Positions 51,051 through 59,693 of a DNA stretch of 64,000 nt are shown in pieces; positions within the stretch are counted from its first letter, which is position 1, and each line of letters begins with the position of its first letter. Below the pieces are notes generated by a model. The model ran no database searches. It saw only the letters and a list, made by a program, of their open reading frames with translations, and had not been told where the DNA came from. This DNA comes from Paractinoplanes lichenicola (GTDB lineage Bacteria > Actinomycetota > Actinomycetes > Mycobacteriales > Micromonosporaceae). The stretch is taken from NCBI RefSeq assembly GCF_016785085.1, contig NZ_JAENHO010000011.1, positions 62,001 through 126,000 of the forward strand. Direction: 5' to 3'. Made by a program: the position numbers and the translations under genes.

Positions 51051-52256
51051 ATGCGTCTGCTCAAACGCGCCCTCGTCGCGGCGCTGCTCCTGGTCGGTGT
51101 CATAGCCACGCCCGCGCACGCGGCTGCCCCCTTCAAGGTGCTCGCGTTCTACAACGGGACCTGGGACGCCGCGCACATCGACTTCGACAAGGAGGCCCGC
51201 GAGTGGTTCCCGCAGGCCGGGGCCCAGAACGGCTTCACCTGGGAGGCGACGACCGACTGGAGCCGGCTCAGCGCGTCCGGGCTGGCCGGCTACAAGGTCA
51301 TCATGTTTCTGGACGACGCGCCCCCGGCCGACCGGCGGGCCGCGTTCCAGCAGTACATGCAGAACGGCGGCGCCTGGCTGGGCTTCCACGTGAGCGCCTT
51401 CACGACGAATGCGAACGAGTGGAGCTGGTACTACAACACGTTCCTGGGCTCGGGCAACTTCGCGACGAACACGTGGGGGCCGACGGCCGAGACGCTGCGC
51501 CTCGGTCAGCACCCGACGACGGCCGGGCTGCCCGCGACCATCCCGTCGGCGGTCAGCGAATGGTATTCGTGGAGCCGGGACCTGCGCCAGAACCCGGACA
51601 TCGACATCCTGGCCTCGATCGACGCGACCAGCTTCCCGGTCGGCACCGACCCGAATCAGCAGTGGCGCAGCGGCTTCTACCCGCTGATCTGGAGCAACCG
51701 GAACTACAAGATGGTCTACACGAACTTCGGGCACAACGGCATGAACTACGAGACCAACACCCGTACGTCGTCCACGTTCGCCAGCGCGCAACAGAACCAA
51801 TGGCTGATCAACAGCATCCTGTGGCTGGGCGGCGGCTCCCCGGCCGAACCACCGGCGCTCGTCAACAAGAACAGCGGTAAGTGCGTCGCGGCCGGCACGA
51901 CCAACGGCTCGGTGGTCCAGCAGACCGCGTGCACGGGTGCGACCGCGCAGCAGTTTCAGCTGGTGCCGACCAGCGACGGCTACGTGCGCATCAACGGCCG
52001 CGGCAACCCGGCGCAGGTCCTCGACGTGACGAACGTGTCCACGGCCGACAACGCCCCGATCCAGACCTGGGCGTACGGGGGTGGCGCGAACCAGCAGTGG
52101 CGCCCGGTCGACGAGGGCGGCGGCTACTACCACTACGTGAACCGCGGCAGCGGCAAGTGTTTGGACGTACCGGCCGCCTCCACCGCCGACGGGGTGCAAC
52201 TGGTCCAGTACGCCTGCAACGGGACGGGGGCGCAGAGCTTCCGGTCGGCGCGCTGA
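51051..52256 (+). CDS. secreted ThuA-domain protein with RICIN lectin module
   Basis: 401 residues with a Sec signal peptide (LLKRALVAALLLVGVIATPA, cut near AHA). Residues about 28-265 are a ThuA-like/glutamine-amidotransferase-like domain (VLAFYNGTWDAAHIDFDKEA, GGAWLGFHVSAF, MVYTNFGHNGMNYE), a family tied to carbohydrate metabolism. Residues about 275-401 are a RICIN beta-trefoil with repeated QxW motifs (TAQQFQL, NQQWRPV, AQSFRSA) that would bind polysaccharide. Likely an extracellular sugar-processing or binding protein. Confidence 0.87.
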   Translation: MRLLKRALVAALLLVGVIATPAHAAAPFKVLAFYNGTWDAAHIDFDKEAREWFPQAGAQNGFTWEATTDWSRLSASGLAGYKVIMFLDDAPPADRRAAFQQYMQNGGAWLGFHVSAFTTNANEWSWYYNTFLGSGNFATNTWGPTAETLRLGQHPTTAGLPATIPSAVSEWYSWSRDLRQNPDIDILASIDATSFPVGTDPNQQWRSGFYPLIWSNRNYKMVYTNFGHNGMNYETNTRTSSTFASAQQNQWLINSILWLGGGSPAEPPALVNKNSGKCVAAGTTNGSVVQQTACTGATAQQFQLVPTSDGYVRINGRGNPAQVLDVTNVSTADNAPIQTWAYGGGANQQWRPVDEGGGYYHYVNRGSGKCLDVPAASTADGVQLVQYACNGTGAQSFRSAR

Positions 52257-52282
52257 CCGTTCGCCGCGCGGGTCTTCATCAA

Positions 52283-52314
52283 CCGGGGCGGCCCGGCTCG
52301 GGTGGCCGCCCCGG
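52283..52314 (+). terminator. hairpin terminator after the ThuA-RICIN gene
   Basis: CCGGGGCGGCC and GGCCGCCCCGG form a perfect 11-bp stem around a 10-nt loop, 27 bp past the stop codon. Confidence 0.8.
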
Positions 52315-52829
52315 GTTCCCGAAGTGATGGTCTGGCTGCCGCACCCGTATCGGACCTGGATCGGCGAATGGCATTCCGCGTCGAACGGCGACCCCCGCTC
52401 GCCGGAGTCGTCGTCACGCCGATGCCGCGGGTGCCCCCAGGCTTGGACGGCGACGGCGCCCGGGCCGCTTTTCACCCGGCGGAGATCGCGGTGAGGTGCG
52501 CCTATCGAGATGCCACATCATCGAGTTGCCGGCCCCACGCCGGCCCTCATGTGCGCGAACCGGCCTGTAGCAGCCACCCCGGACATGACCCACCGCTCCC
52601 AGGGGGGTCTCCCCCGCCACGGCCACAAGTATGACGGAAAGTCCTGATCTCCGCGGCCGCGCGACGGCGGCGCTGTGGACAAGCCGGCACTGTGGATATC
52701 GAGCACTTTCGATTCCGCTGGTCATCGGCCGGACGGGTGAAGCGCTCGCGCCTGCGCATTGGTGTGCGAACGGGCCCCGTGGTTGAGTGGTGGCCTGGGA
52801 TCGGACGGGGCTGAGCCGAGGGGTTGCTC
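52315..52829. other. 515-bp interval without a supported gene
   Basis: Several open frames cross this stretch, but none has a family signature, Shine-Dalgarno or consistent GC3 pattern. It holds a C/G-run palindromic patch near 52600 and a TGTGGACAA (52674-52682) plus TGTGGATAT (52691-52699) pair that resembles DnaA boxes but is too small for an origin. The Crp promoter must lie near its right end. Confidence 0.5.
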
Positions 52830-53510
52830 GTGCGCGACTACGTATGGGCCGCGGGCACGTTTCTCGGCAGTCTTCCCGGCGAGGTTGCGCGTTCGCTCGT
52901 CGATCGCAGTGTGCGGCGGACCTTCGCGGCCGGGCGGGTCCTGCTGCGGGAGGGGGCCCGCGACTCGCACGTCTTCCTGTTGCTCAGCGGGTTCGTCAAG
53001 GTGACCACGGCGGTCGAGGGGGTCGAGACCCTGCTCGGAATCCGCCTGCCGGGTGAGGTGGTCGGCGAGATCGGGGCGCTGACCGGGGAGCCGCGCAACG
53101 CGACCGTCAGCGCGTCGGGTCCGTTGGTGGCGGGGCAGCTGCAGCGCGGGGATTTCGAGGCCTTCCTGCGGCAGCGGCCGGACGCCTCGGCGTTGATCGC
53201 GGCGGCGGTGGCCCGGCAGTTGCGGTGGGCCAACCGGCGGCGGACGGATTTCGCGGCCTATCCGGCGCACATCCGGCTGGCCCGGGTGCTCTCCGAGATG
53301 GCCGAGGTCTGCGGGCGGGAAAGGGCCGACGGCACGGTCGAGCTGCCGGTGCCGCTGAGCCAGACCGACCTCGCGGCCATGGTCGCCATCGCCCGGGCGA
53401 CCGTGGAGAAGGCGCTGCACGAGCTGCGCGACCAGGGCCTGATCACGACGGGCTATCGCCGCATCGTCATCACCGACCCGGCCAAGCTCCGGCTGACCGC
53501 GGAACCCTGA
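52830..53510 (+). CDS. Crp/Fnr-family regulator
   Basis: 226 residues from the GTG at 52830, which has GAGGGG 6 nt upstream (a TTG at 52824 sits on that sequence). Effector barrel with VFLLLSGFVKVTTAVEGVET and GEVVGEIGALTGEPRNATVS: the cassette has Arg-Asn rather than the Arg-Ser typical of cAMP binders, so its ligand may differ. HTH: LSQTDLAAMVAIARATVEKA, LHELRDQGLITTGYRRIVI. It lies 95 bp upstream of a LuxR-type gene and may control it or the biosynthetic operon. Confidence 0.9.
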   Translation: MRDYVWAAGTFLGSLPGEVARSLVDRSVRRTFAAGRVLLREGARDSHVFLLLSGFVKVTTAVEGVETLLGIRLPGEVVGEIGALTGEPRNATVSASGPLVAGQLQRGDFEAFLRQRPDASALIAAAVARQLRWANRRRTDFAAYPAHIRLARVLSEMAEVCGRERADGTVELPVPLSQTDLAAMVAIARATVEKALHELRDQGLITTGYRRIVITDPAKLRLTAEP

Positions 53511-53605
53511 CGGCAGTCGGAAAAGCGCAATCCCCTACCAGTAGGCGGTCTCGCCACCGGAACGGCTCCACGATCGTGCGTACCGAAAGCGATCGAGGAG
53601 GGGTG

Positions 53606-54793
53606 ATGGTGTTCCCACGCATCGCGGGGCACGCACTGATCGGCCGGGACGAGGAGCTGACACAGATCGCCGGCGTGCTCGACCGCCTGCGGCCGGGGCG
53701 GCTGACCGTGCTGGCCCTGGAGGGGCCGGCGGGCAGCGGCCGCACCCGGCTGCTCGACGAGACGGCGCGGCTGGCCCGCGCCCCGGGCCGGGACTTCACC
53801 GTCTTCGCCGAGCCGGAGTGGGCCGGCGCGGTCGGCTCGCGGCAGGTGTTGCGCACGGTCGGCGACCACCCGGGGCCGCTGCTCTTTCTGGGTGACCATC
53901 CGCGCCGGGTCGATCCGCGGGCCTGGGCCGTGCTCGATCTGCTCGCCGAGACCACGCCGACCCTGGTCGCGGTGACCGGGCCGGCCGAGGGGGCCCGGCT
54001 GCCCGCCGCCGACGTGCACCGGGTGCAGGTGTCGCCGTTGTCGCCGGGCGCGCAGGCCGAGTTCGTCGCGCGGCTCGTCGGCGGGCGGCCCGATCCGCTG
54101 CTGATGGACCTGTGCCGGGTGGCGGCGGGGCGGCCGGGCGCGCTGCGCGAGCTGATCGCGGGGCTGGACGAGGAGGGCATGCTGCGCCTGGACGGGGGCT
54201 GGGCCGTGCTGCGGGTCAGCCGGCTGCCCCGGCGCACCGAGGCGTATCTGCGCGGGCAGGTCGCGTCGGTGTCGGCGCCGGCCCGGCACCTGTTGCAGGC
54301 GGCCGCGACCGTCGGGGTGTCGTTCCCGCTGCTGCGCCTGGCCCGGCTGATGGGGGTCGGGCCGGTCACGATGCTGCCCGCGCTCGAGGAAGCCCTCGAA
54401 TCGGGACTGCTGGGCGGCGACGGGGAGCTGCTCGCGTTCGGGCACGACCTGGTGCGGGCCGCGGTGGAGTCGACGTTGCCCCGGCCGGTGGCCGCCGCCC
54501 TGCGACCGGAGGCGCCGCGGCGCGCGAGGCCGGCCCCGCCACCGCGGGCCGAGCCCCGGGAAAGGGACTGGTCGAGCCTGAGCCCCCGGGAGCGGGAGAT
54601 CGCCGAGCTGACGAAGCAGGCGCTGACCAACCAGCAGATCGCCAACCGGACCGGCATCACGACCCACACCGTGAACTTCCACCTGCGGCAGATCTTCCAG
54701 AAGCTGGGGATCGGCTCCCGGGTGGAGCTGGCGGCCCTGTGGCCCCAGGAAGGCCTGCCGGTTCATGATCCATATCCGAAGAGCCAGTCCTGA
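53606..54793 (+). CDS. LuxR-family regulator with truncated ATPase (short LAL)
   Basis: 395 residues, ATG with AGGAGG 4 nt upstream. The N-terminal AAA-type ATPase has Walker A EGPAGSGRTRLL and LLFLGDHPRR where Walker B belongs. The C-terminal LuxR HTH reads LSPREREIAELTKQALTNQQ, IANRTGITTHTVNFHLRQIF. It lacks the long TPR middle of classical LAL regulators (about 900 residues), as the paralogue at 60454 has. It converges on the biosynthetic operon, overlapping the FAD monooxygenase 3' end by 31 bp, which supports a cluster-linked regulatory role. Confidence 0.87.
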   Translation: MVFPRIAGHALIGRDEELTQIAGVLDRLRPGRLTVLALEGPAGSGRTRLLDETARLARAPGRDFTVFAEPEWAGAVGSRQVLRTVGDHPGPLLFLGDHPRRVDPRAWAVLDLLAETTPTLVAVTGPAEGARLPAADVHRVQVSPLSPGAQAEFVARLVGGRPDPLLMDLCRVAAGRPGALRELIAGLDEEGMLRLDGGWAVLRVSRLPRRTEAYLRGQVASVSAPARHLLQAAATVGVSFPLLRLARLMGVGPVTMLPALEEALESGLLGGDGELLAFGHDLVRAAVESTLPRPVAAALRPEAPRRARPAPPPRAEPRERDWSSLSPREREIAELTKQALTNQQIANRTGITTHTVNFHLRQIFQKLGIGSRVELAALWPQEGLPVHDPYPKSQS

Positions 54794-55809
54794 CCCGGCA
54801 GGCCCACCGCGGCCAGCCGGTCGTCGCGGGCCCGCTGCGAGGGCCCGTCCTCGAAGTGGTATTCGCGCGCCCCGGCCAGCCCGGCCGCTGCCACCCGGGC
54901 CACTCGTGACGCCCGTACGGCCTGGTAGTTCTCCACGCCCTTGGCGATGGCCTCCGCGTCCTCGAGGGCCTGGCACGCCCCCTGCGCCAGAAACGGCAGC
55001 AGCGGATGCGCCGCGTCGCCGAGCAGGACGACCCGCCCACGCCGCCAGGCCGACCGCGGCCGGTCGAACAGCTCATATCGGTCAAAACGCCCCGCACACG
55101 AAACAAGCGACAGCGCCGAACAATGCCAGCCGTCAAATGAGGGCGCCGCCAAAGATGAAGGCATCACAGCGACGACATTGAGGCTGCCGTCCCCGAGCGG
55201 ATAGCTCACGAGATGCCGCCCCGGCCCCAGCCGCACGATCACCCGGTTCCCGTGCGCGGGAAAGTCGGGCACGACCGCTCGATAGGCGACCCACCCGCTG
55301 GCCCGCAACCGATCCGCGACGACGGCCCGCCGCACCACCGAGCGCAGCCCGTCCGCCCCGATCACCACGTCCGCGGTCAGCCGCGTACCGTCCTCGAGCG
55401 ACACCACCACGTGGTCGCCGCGATCGTTCACGCCCGTGCAGGCGGCCCCGAACCGCACGTCGACCAGCCCCAGCAGCATCCGGTGCAGGTGCGAGCGCCG
55501 CAGCGTGTAATACGGGCTGCCGTAACGGCGCACCGCCGCCGCCCCCAGCTCGACCGTGCCGATCGTGGCGTCGTCGCTCCACCGCCGGATCTGCCGCTCG
55601 GCCGGTCGGCAGGCTCCGGCCAGCTCCCCCGCCAGCCCGAGCCGGTGCAGCACCGCGGAGCCGTTGGGGGCGATCTGGATGCCCGCGCCGGTGTCGGCGA
55701 ACCCGGTCGCGCGTTCGAGCACGACGCATCTGACACCGCGGCGGGCGAGCACGGCGGCGGTGGCGAGCCCGCCGATGCCCGCGCCGACGATCACGACCTG
55801 GCCGTCCAT
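54763..55809 (-). CDS. FAD-dependent aromatic monooxygenase
   Basis: 348 residues, group A flavoprotein monooxygenase. FAD/NADPH motifs: VVIVGAGIGGLATAAVLARR (Rossmann GxGxxG), VVIGADGLRSVVRRA (DG motif) and VVLLGDAAHPLLPFLAQGAC (GD motif). Similar to salicylate/6-hydroxynicotinate-type hydroxylases. Its ATG overlaps the upstream ligase stop by one base (TGATG), making it the last gene of the five-gene operon. Ring hydroxylation (or oxidative decarboxylation) of the aminohydroxybenzoate product is inferred from context. Confidence 0.88.
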   Translation of the reverse strand: MDGQVVIVGAGIGGLATAAVLARRGVRCVVLERATGFADTGAGIQIAPNGSAVLHRLGLAGELAGACRPAERQIRRWSDDATIGTVELGAAAVRRYGSPYYTLRRSHLHRMLLGLVDVRFGAACTGVNDRGDHVVVSLEDGTRLTADVVIGADGLRSVVRRAVVADRLRASGWVAYRAVVPDFPAHGNRVIVRLGPGRHLVSYPLGDGSLNVVAVMPSSLAAPSFDGWHCSALSLVSCAGRFDRYELFDRPRSAWRRGRVVLLGDAAHPLLPFLAQGACQALEDAEAIAKGVENYQAVRASRVARVAAAGLAGAREYHFEDGPSQRARDDRLAAVGLPGQDWLFGYGS

Positions 55810-57056
55810 CAGTAGTACTCCAGGGCCTTGTTCCAGTCCTCACCCTCGTGGAACAGCCCGCGCGGCTTCATCACCTCGGGTTCGGCCGTCAGCAGCCGCT
55901 CCGGAACGAGTGAGCCGGGCGGCAGCGGTTCGACGACCACTTCGAGCCCGTACGCTCCCCCGACCGCCTCCCGCAGCTCGCGCGCGGCCCTCCCGGCGTA
56001 CGGGGAAGGCACTTCGATCTGGATCAGCAGCGACGTCTTCGTGGCCCGGGCCCGCCAGAACATCACGCCGTACTCCGCGGGCAGCCCGAACACGAGATCC
56101 TCGACGTCACCCTGGCTGAGCTCGGCCGCGCCGGTGTGCACGGTCCAGGCCGAGCGCCCGAGCACCCGCACGACGGGCAGTCCCCAGCCGCACAGGCAGT
56201 CCGGGGTGGACACCTCGACGGCGTCCTCCAGGTTGTACCTCAGCAGTGGCATGGCCTCGCGGTAGAGCGGCGTCACGACCAGCTGCCCGCGTCCGGTCGG
56301 CGTGGTCTCCCCCGTGACCGGGTTGTGCACCTCGAACAGCGCGCGGTCGGCCCACAGATGCAGTTTCCCGTACGGGCATTCGCCGGCCAGGCTGCCGGTC
56401 TCGGTCGCGCCGTACTCCTCGACCACGGGCGCGTCCCAGATCTCGGCGATCCGCCGCTTCTTGGCCGGCCCCAGCGGGTCCCCGCCCACGAACAGCGCGC
56501 GCAGGGCCGGAAAGTCCTTCTCGGGCCGCAGCCCTTTGAGGCGCGCGGCGGCGGCCCAGATCAGCGTGTCCGTGGCCAGCGACCAGGTCAGGGTCACCCC
56601 GAGGTCGTGCAGAACCCTGACCACTTTCGCGTACGGCATGGCCAGCGAGCGGTTGTCGGCGGGCACCACCGTCGCGCCGCGGGACCGGGCGGCCGCGTGG
56701 GCCAGATGCCCGGTGATCATCAGCGCGTACGGGGTGCGGACGAGGAAGAGGTCGTCCGGCCGGATCCCGACGTGCTTACGGGCGTAGCGCTCGACCAGGT
56801 CCTCCCAGTCGCCGGGCGTGTAATAGGAGGCGGTCGGCACCCCGCTGCTGCCGCTCGACTCGTGATAGGTGGCCAGCTCGGCCCGGTCGACCGCGAGCAG
56901 CCCGAACGGATAGGCGTCGCGCAGGTCCTGCTTGGTCGTGAGCGGATAGGCGGCCAGCTCGTCCCGGCCGGCCGGCACCCCGCGCCTGGCGTAGAACGGC
57001 GACCGCGCGGCCGCCTCCAGGGTCAGCTCCAGCCGTTCCTTCAGCGCAGTCTCCAT
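55809..57056 (-). CDS. PaaK-type adenylate-forming aryl ligase
   Basis: 415 residues, like phenylacetate-CoA ligases in length and order of motifs: ATP-binding YHESSGSSGVPTASYYTPGD, the adenylation core VVEEYGATETGSLAGECPYG, and YREAMPLLRYNLEDAVEV with the conserved Arg/Asp hinge. It would activate an aryl acid as AMP ester and pass it to CoA or an amine. ATG at 57056 overlaps the previous stop by one base (TGATG). In 3-amino-4-hydroxybenzoate clusters, comparable ligases activate that acid; the specific acceptor is unknown here. Confidence 0.87.
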   Translation of the reverse strand: METALKERLELTLEAAARSPFYARRGVPAGRDELAAYPLTTKQDLRDAYPFGLLAVDRAELATYHESSGSSGVPTASYYTPGDWEDLVERYARKHVGIRPDDLFLVRTPYALMITGHLAHAAARSRGATVVPADNRSLAMPYAKVVRVLHDLGVTLTWSLATDTLIWAAAARLKGLRPEKDFPALRALFVGGDPLGPAKKRRIAEIWDAPVVEEYGATETGSLAGECPYGKLHLWADRALFEVHNPVTGETTPTGRGQLVVTPLYREAMPLLRYNLEDAVEVSTPDCLCGWGLPVVRVLGRSAWTVHTGAAELSQGDVEDLVFGLPAEYGVMFWRARATKTSLLIQIEVPSPYAGRAARELREAVGGAYGLEVVVEPLPPGSLVPERLLTAEPEVMKPRGLFHEGEDWNKALEYY

Positions 57057-57805
57057 CACATCTCCTCCGAGAGGACCCGGCACGCGTTCGCGCCGAGAAC
57101 GGCCGCGCGGGCCGCCGGGTCGAGTCCGAGCGCGTCGATCTTGCACAGCTCCACCTCCGGCTGCTGCAGCGGATACTCGGTGCCGAACAGCACGCGGGCC
57201 GCGCCGAGCCGGGCCACGGCCAGCCGCGCGGTGACGGTCAGGCTGCCGGAGAGCTCGGCCAGCACGTTGTGGCTGCCCTCGAGGGCGTTGAGCCCGGCGA
57301 TGTCGAGCCCGGTGTGCCCGCAGTGCCCCCACACGAAGGTCACGCGCGGAAACCTGGCCGCCAGCCGCACCAGGTCGGCCGGTCGTCCGCCGGGATGGGC
57401 CACGGTCACCACATAGACCGGGTGGCCCGCGCTCCCGGCGACGGCGACCAGCTCGGCCACCCGCTCGTCGTCCAGCCGCCCCCCGTGCACGGCCGGCGAG
57501 ATCTCCAGGCCACGAAAGTCAAAGGCACGTTTCCCGTACGCCTCCACGTCGCGTACGGGGTCGGCGAAGAAGAACGGCAGCAGCCGTCCCCCGGACCGCT
57601 CGCACGCCTCGCGCACGCCCTCGTTGTCGGCCGCCGTCTCGGTGCGCCCGCCGTCGTTGAGCTGCTCGGCCAGCCGCTCCAGGGGCAGCAGCCCGCCCGC
57701 GCAGACGGCGGCCCGGTCGATGCCGGCCTGGTCCATCATGGCCAGCAGCCGCCCTGGCTCGCCGTCACCGGGCGCGAGCCGCGCGTGGAAGTCGACGACG
57801 GTCAT
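57056..57805 (-). CDS. amidohydrolase-2 family protein with altered metal ligands
   Basis: 249 residues, TIM-barrel amidohydrolase of the ACMSD/resorcylate-decarboxylase type, shorter than the usual 280-330. The first metal motif, normally D-x-H-x-H, reads VVDFHARL: the second His is Arg. The other landmarks are FVWGHCGHTGLD (His present) and LFGTEYPLQQPE, where the usual metal-binding Asp of GTDYP is Glu. ATGA overlap with the upstream gene. It could be a decarboxylase or hydrolase acting on the aminohydroxybenzoate, but the changed ligands make its chemistry uncertain. Confidence 0.8.
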   Translation of the reverse strand: MTVVDFHARLAPGDGEPGRLLAMMDQAGIDRAAVCAGGLLPLERLAEQLNDGGRTETAADNEGVREACERSGGRLLPFFFADPVRDVEAYGKRAFDFRGLEISPAVHGGRLDDERVAELVAVAGSAGHPVYVVTVAHPGGRPADLVRLAARFPRVTFVWGHCGHTGLDIAGLNALEGSHNVLAELSGSLTVTARLAVARLGAARVLFGTEYPLQQPEVELCKIDALGLDPAARAAVLGANACRVLSEEM

Positions 57806-58899
57806 CGCTCGTAGCACAGTTCGTCGATCGGGTAGCCGACGTGCCGTTCCCGGCCGGGCAGGTGCCCGAGGATCTCGTCGCCCGGCTTCAGCTCGGTCGT
57901 GTTGAGCACCGCGGCGCCCGGCCCCAGCACCCGTACGTGCCAGTCGTCCTGCACGATCAGGTTGACCGGCTCGCCGTCCGGGGCGGTGGCGTCGATCGCC
58001 AGCAGCGGCCGGGTCTCGATCTTCACCCGGCCCACGGTCACCTTCCGCGTACGCCCGTCGGCCCCGACCGCCAGCACGGTGTCCCCCGCCGACAGCTCGC
58101 TGAGATAGCGCGTGTGCTCGCCGTCGGCCAGCGTGTACGACATGATCGCGCCCGCGTTGACGCGGAACGGCCGGGTCGGCATGTAGGGCAGCGGGTGGGT
58201 CTCGCTGACGCACAGCATGAGTGCCTTGGCCCACGACCCGACCAGGATCCCCTCGTCCGGCCGCAGATAGGTGCACGTGTCGACGCAGGCCCGCTCGCCC
58301 GCCCCGACGTGCCGGATGCCGGTGACGGTCAGCGTGACCAGGTCGAGCTTGGGCGAGGGGGCGCGCACCAGGCCGGCCAGCCGGGTCGCGTCGCCCGGCC
58401 GGGGCGCGGTCAGCAGCACCCCGTCCGGCCCGTGCTCGAGGACGCTCAGGTGCACGACCGCGTCGTCGACCCCGCCCGCCTCGGTGATGATCGTGCCCGC
58501 CGTCCGGGCCGCCGCGGCCAGCACGATCTCCATCGGGATGTTGGTCGGGTCGGCGAAGCTGAGCAGCGTCACGCCGTCGCCGCGGACGGCCTCGCAGGCC
58601 CGGTCCAGGCTGGCCCGGTCGGTGACGTCGTGCCGCTCGCCGAAGCGCACGCCCGCGAACCGCTCGGTGTCGACCGGCGTCCCCGGCGCGACCAGCACGA
58701 GGTCGGCCGGGCCGAGGTCGTCGGGCAGCCGGTTGCCGCCGGCCACGAGCACGCGGGTGACGGTGGGTGGCAGCCCGGCCAGGTCGGCCGGGTCGCCGGC
58801 CACCACGGCGTCGAACCGCTGGTGGATGGCCTCCTCGGTGACGGCCCGCTTGGTGTCACCGGCGGCCCGCAGGTCGAGCCAGCACAGCTTGGCGGTCAT
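57802..58899 (-). CDS. 3-dehydroquinate synthase II family (GriH-like)
   Basis: 365 residues. MTAKLCWLDLRAAGDTKRAV opens a DHQ synthase II protein; further family blocks are ADPTNIPMEIVLAAAARTAG, GILVGSWAKALMLCVSETHP and FRVNAGAIMSYTLADGEHTR. In actinomycetes the GriH branch converts the GriI product with an amine source into 3-amino-4-hydroxybenzoate. Start and stop are both in ATGA overlaps with neighbours. The adjacent GriI-like aldolase makes the GriH assignment much stronger than the sequence alone, because archaeal-type AroB' enzymes look similar. Confidence 0.87.
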   Translation of the reverse strand: MTAKLCWLDLRAAGDTKRAVTEEAIHQRFDAVVAGDPADLAGLPPTVTRVLVAGGNRLPDDLGPADLVLVAPGTPVDTERFAGVRFGERHDVTDRASLDRACEAVRGDGVTLLSFADPTNIPMEIVLAAAARTAGTIITEAGGVDDAVVHLSVLEHGPDGVLLTAPRPGDATRLAGLVRAPSPKLDLVTLTVTGIRHVGAGERACVDTCTYLRPDEGILVGSWAKALMLCVSETHPLPYMPTRPFRVNAGAIMSYTLADGEHTRYLSELSAGDTVLAVGADGRTRKVTVGRVKIETRPLLAIDATAPDGEPVNLIVQDDWHVRVLGPGAAVLNTTELKPGDEILGHLPGRERHVGYPIDELCYER

Positions 58900-59693
58900 C
58901 GCGCACCGACCGGGATGCGGTGGCCGTGCACGAGGTCGGCCAGCCGGGCTGTGACCGCGCCCGGGTCGTCGGCGGTGAACACCGTACGCCCGGCGGCCAC
59001 TCCCGACGCGCCGGCTCGCAGGGCCGCCCCGAGCCGGGCGATCGCGCCCTCGCCGTCCGTGGCGTCGCCCCCGGCCGCCAGCACCGGCACCGGGCAGGCG
59101 GCGGTGATCCGGGCGATCGCCGTCGGGTCGTCGGGCAGGGCCGTCTTGACCAGGTCGGCGCCGAGCTCGGCGGCGACGATCAGCGCGTGGGCGACCAGCT
59201 CGGGGTCGCGGCCGTCGGTGACGGCGGGCCCGCGGACGTACATCATGGCCAGCAGCGGCACGCCCCAGCGGTCGCACTGCTCGGCGGTCGCGGCCAGGTG
59301 GGCGATCTGCCGGTCCTCGGTGCGCGAGCCGACGTTGACGTGCACGCTGACGGCCTCGGCGCCCAGCCGCAGCGCCTCGGCCACGGTGGCCACCGGGTAT
59401 TTCGCGTCGGGGTCGGCGGCCAGGCCGGTGCTGGCGTTGAGGTGCAGGATCAGCGACATCTCGCGGAACCGGTCCGGCCGCACCCGCCGGACGGCGCCCT
59501 TGTGCAGCACCACGGCGTCGGCGCCGCCCTCGGCCAGCCGGGCCAGCAGGCCGTCGAGGGTGCCCCGATGGGCCAGCGGCCCGGCGCCGATGGCGTGGTC
59601 GAGCGGCACCACCAGCAGGCCCGGCTGATGCCGGTGGAGCCGGCGCAGGCGCAGGCGCCGGGCGAACGATCCATTGGCGTGCACGGTTGTCAC
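58896..59693 (-). CDS. GriI-like DeoC/FbaB-type aldolase (ADTH-type synthase family)
   Basis: 265 residues from a GTG at 59693. Class I aldolase barrel: LLVVPLDHAIGAGPLAHRGT, VSVHVNVGSRTEDRQIAHLA, and the Schiff-base Lys in GADLVKTALPDD; phosphate-binding VLAAGGDATDGEGA and GASGVAAGRTVF. Homologues (GriI, archaeal AroA') condense aspartate semialdehyde with a triose phosphate such as DHAP to give the C7 precursor used by GriH. First gene of the five-gene operon; a short frame ends on its start as GTGA. Confidence 0.87.
   Translation of the reverse strand: MTTVHANGSFARRLRLRRLHRHQPGLLVVPLDHAIGAGPLAHRGTLDGLLARLAEGGADAVVLHKGAVRRVRPDRFREMSLILHLNASTGLAADPDAKYPVATVAEALRLGAEAVSVHVNVGSRTEDRQIAHLAATAEQCDRWGVPLLAMMYVRGPAVTDGRDPELVAHALIVAAELGADLVKTALPDDPTAIARITAACPVPVLAAGGDATDGEGAIARLGAALRAGASGVAAGRTVFTADDPGAVTARLADLVHGHRIPVGAR

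Noticed and set aside
52302..52634. A 110-codon gene in the interval after the ThuA-RICIN gene
   Set aside because: It starts within the terminator, is Pro/Arg-rich with no GC3 signal and matches no family pattern.
52674..52699. Two DnaA-box-like sites as a replication origin
   Set aside because: Only one perfect and one degenerate box, no AT-rich unwinding region and no dnaA/dnaN genes nearby.
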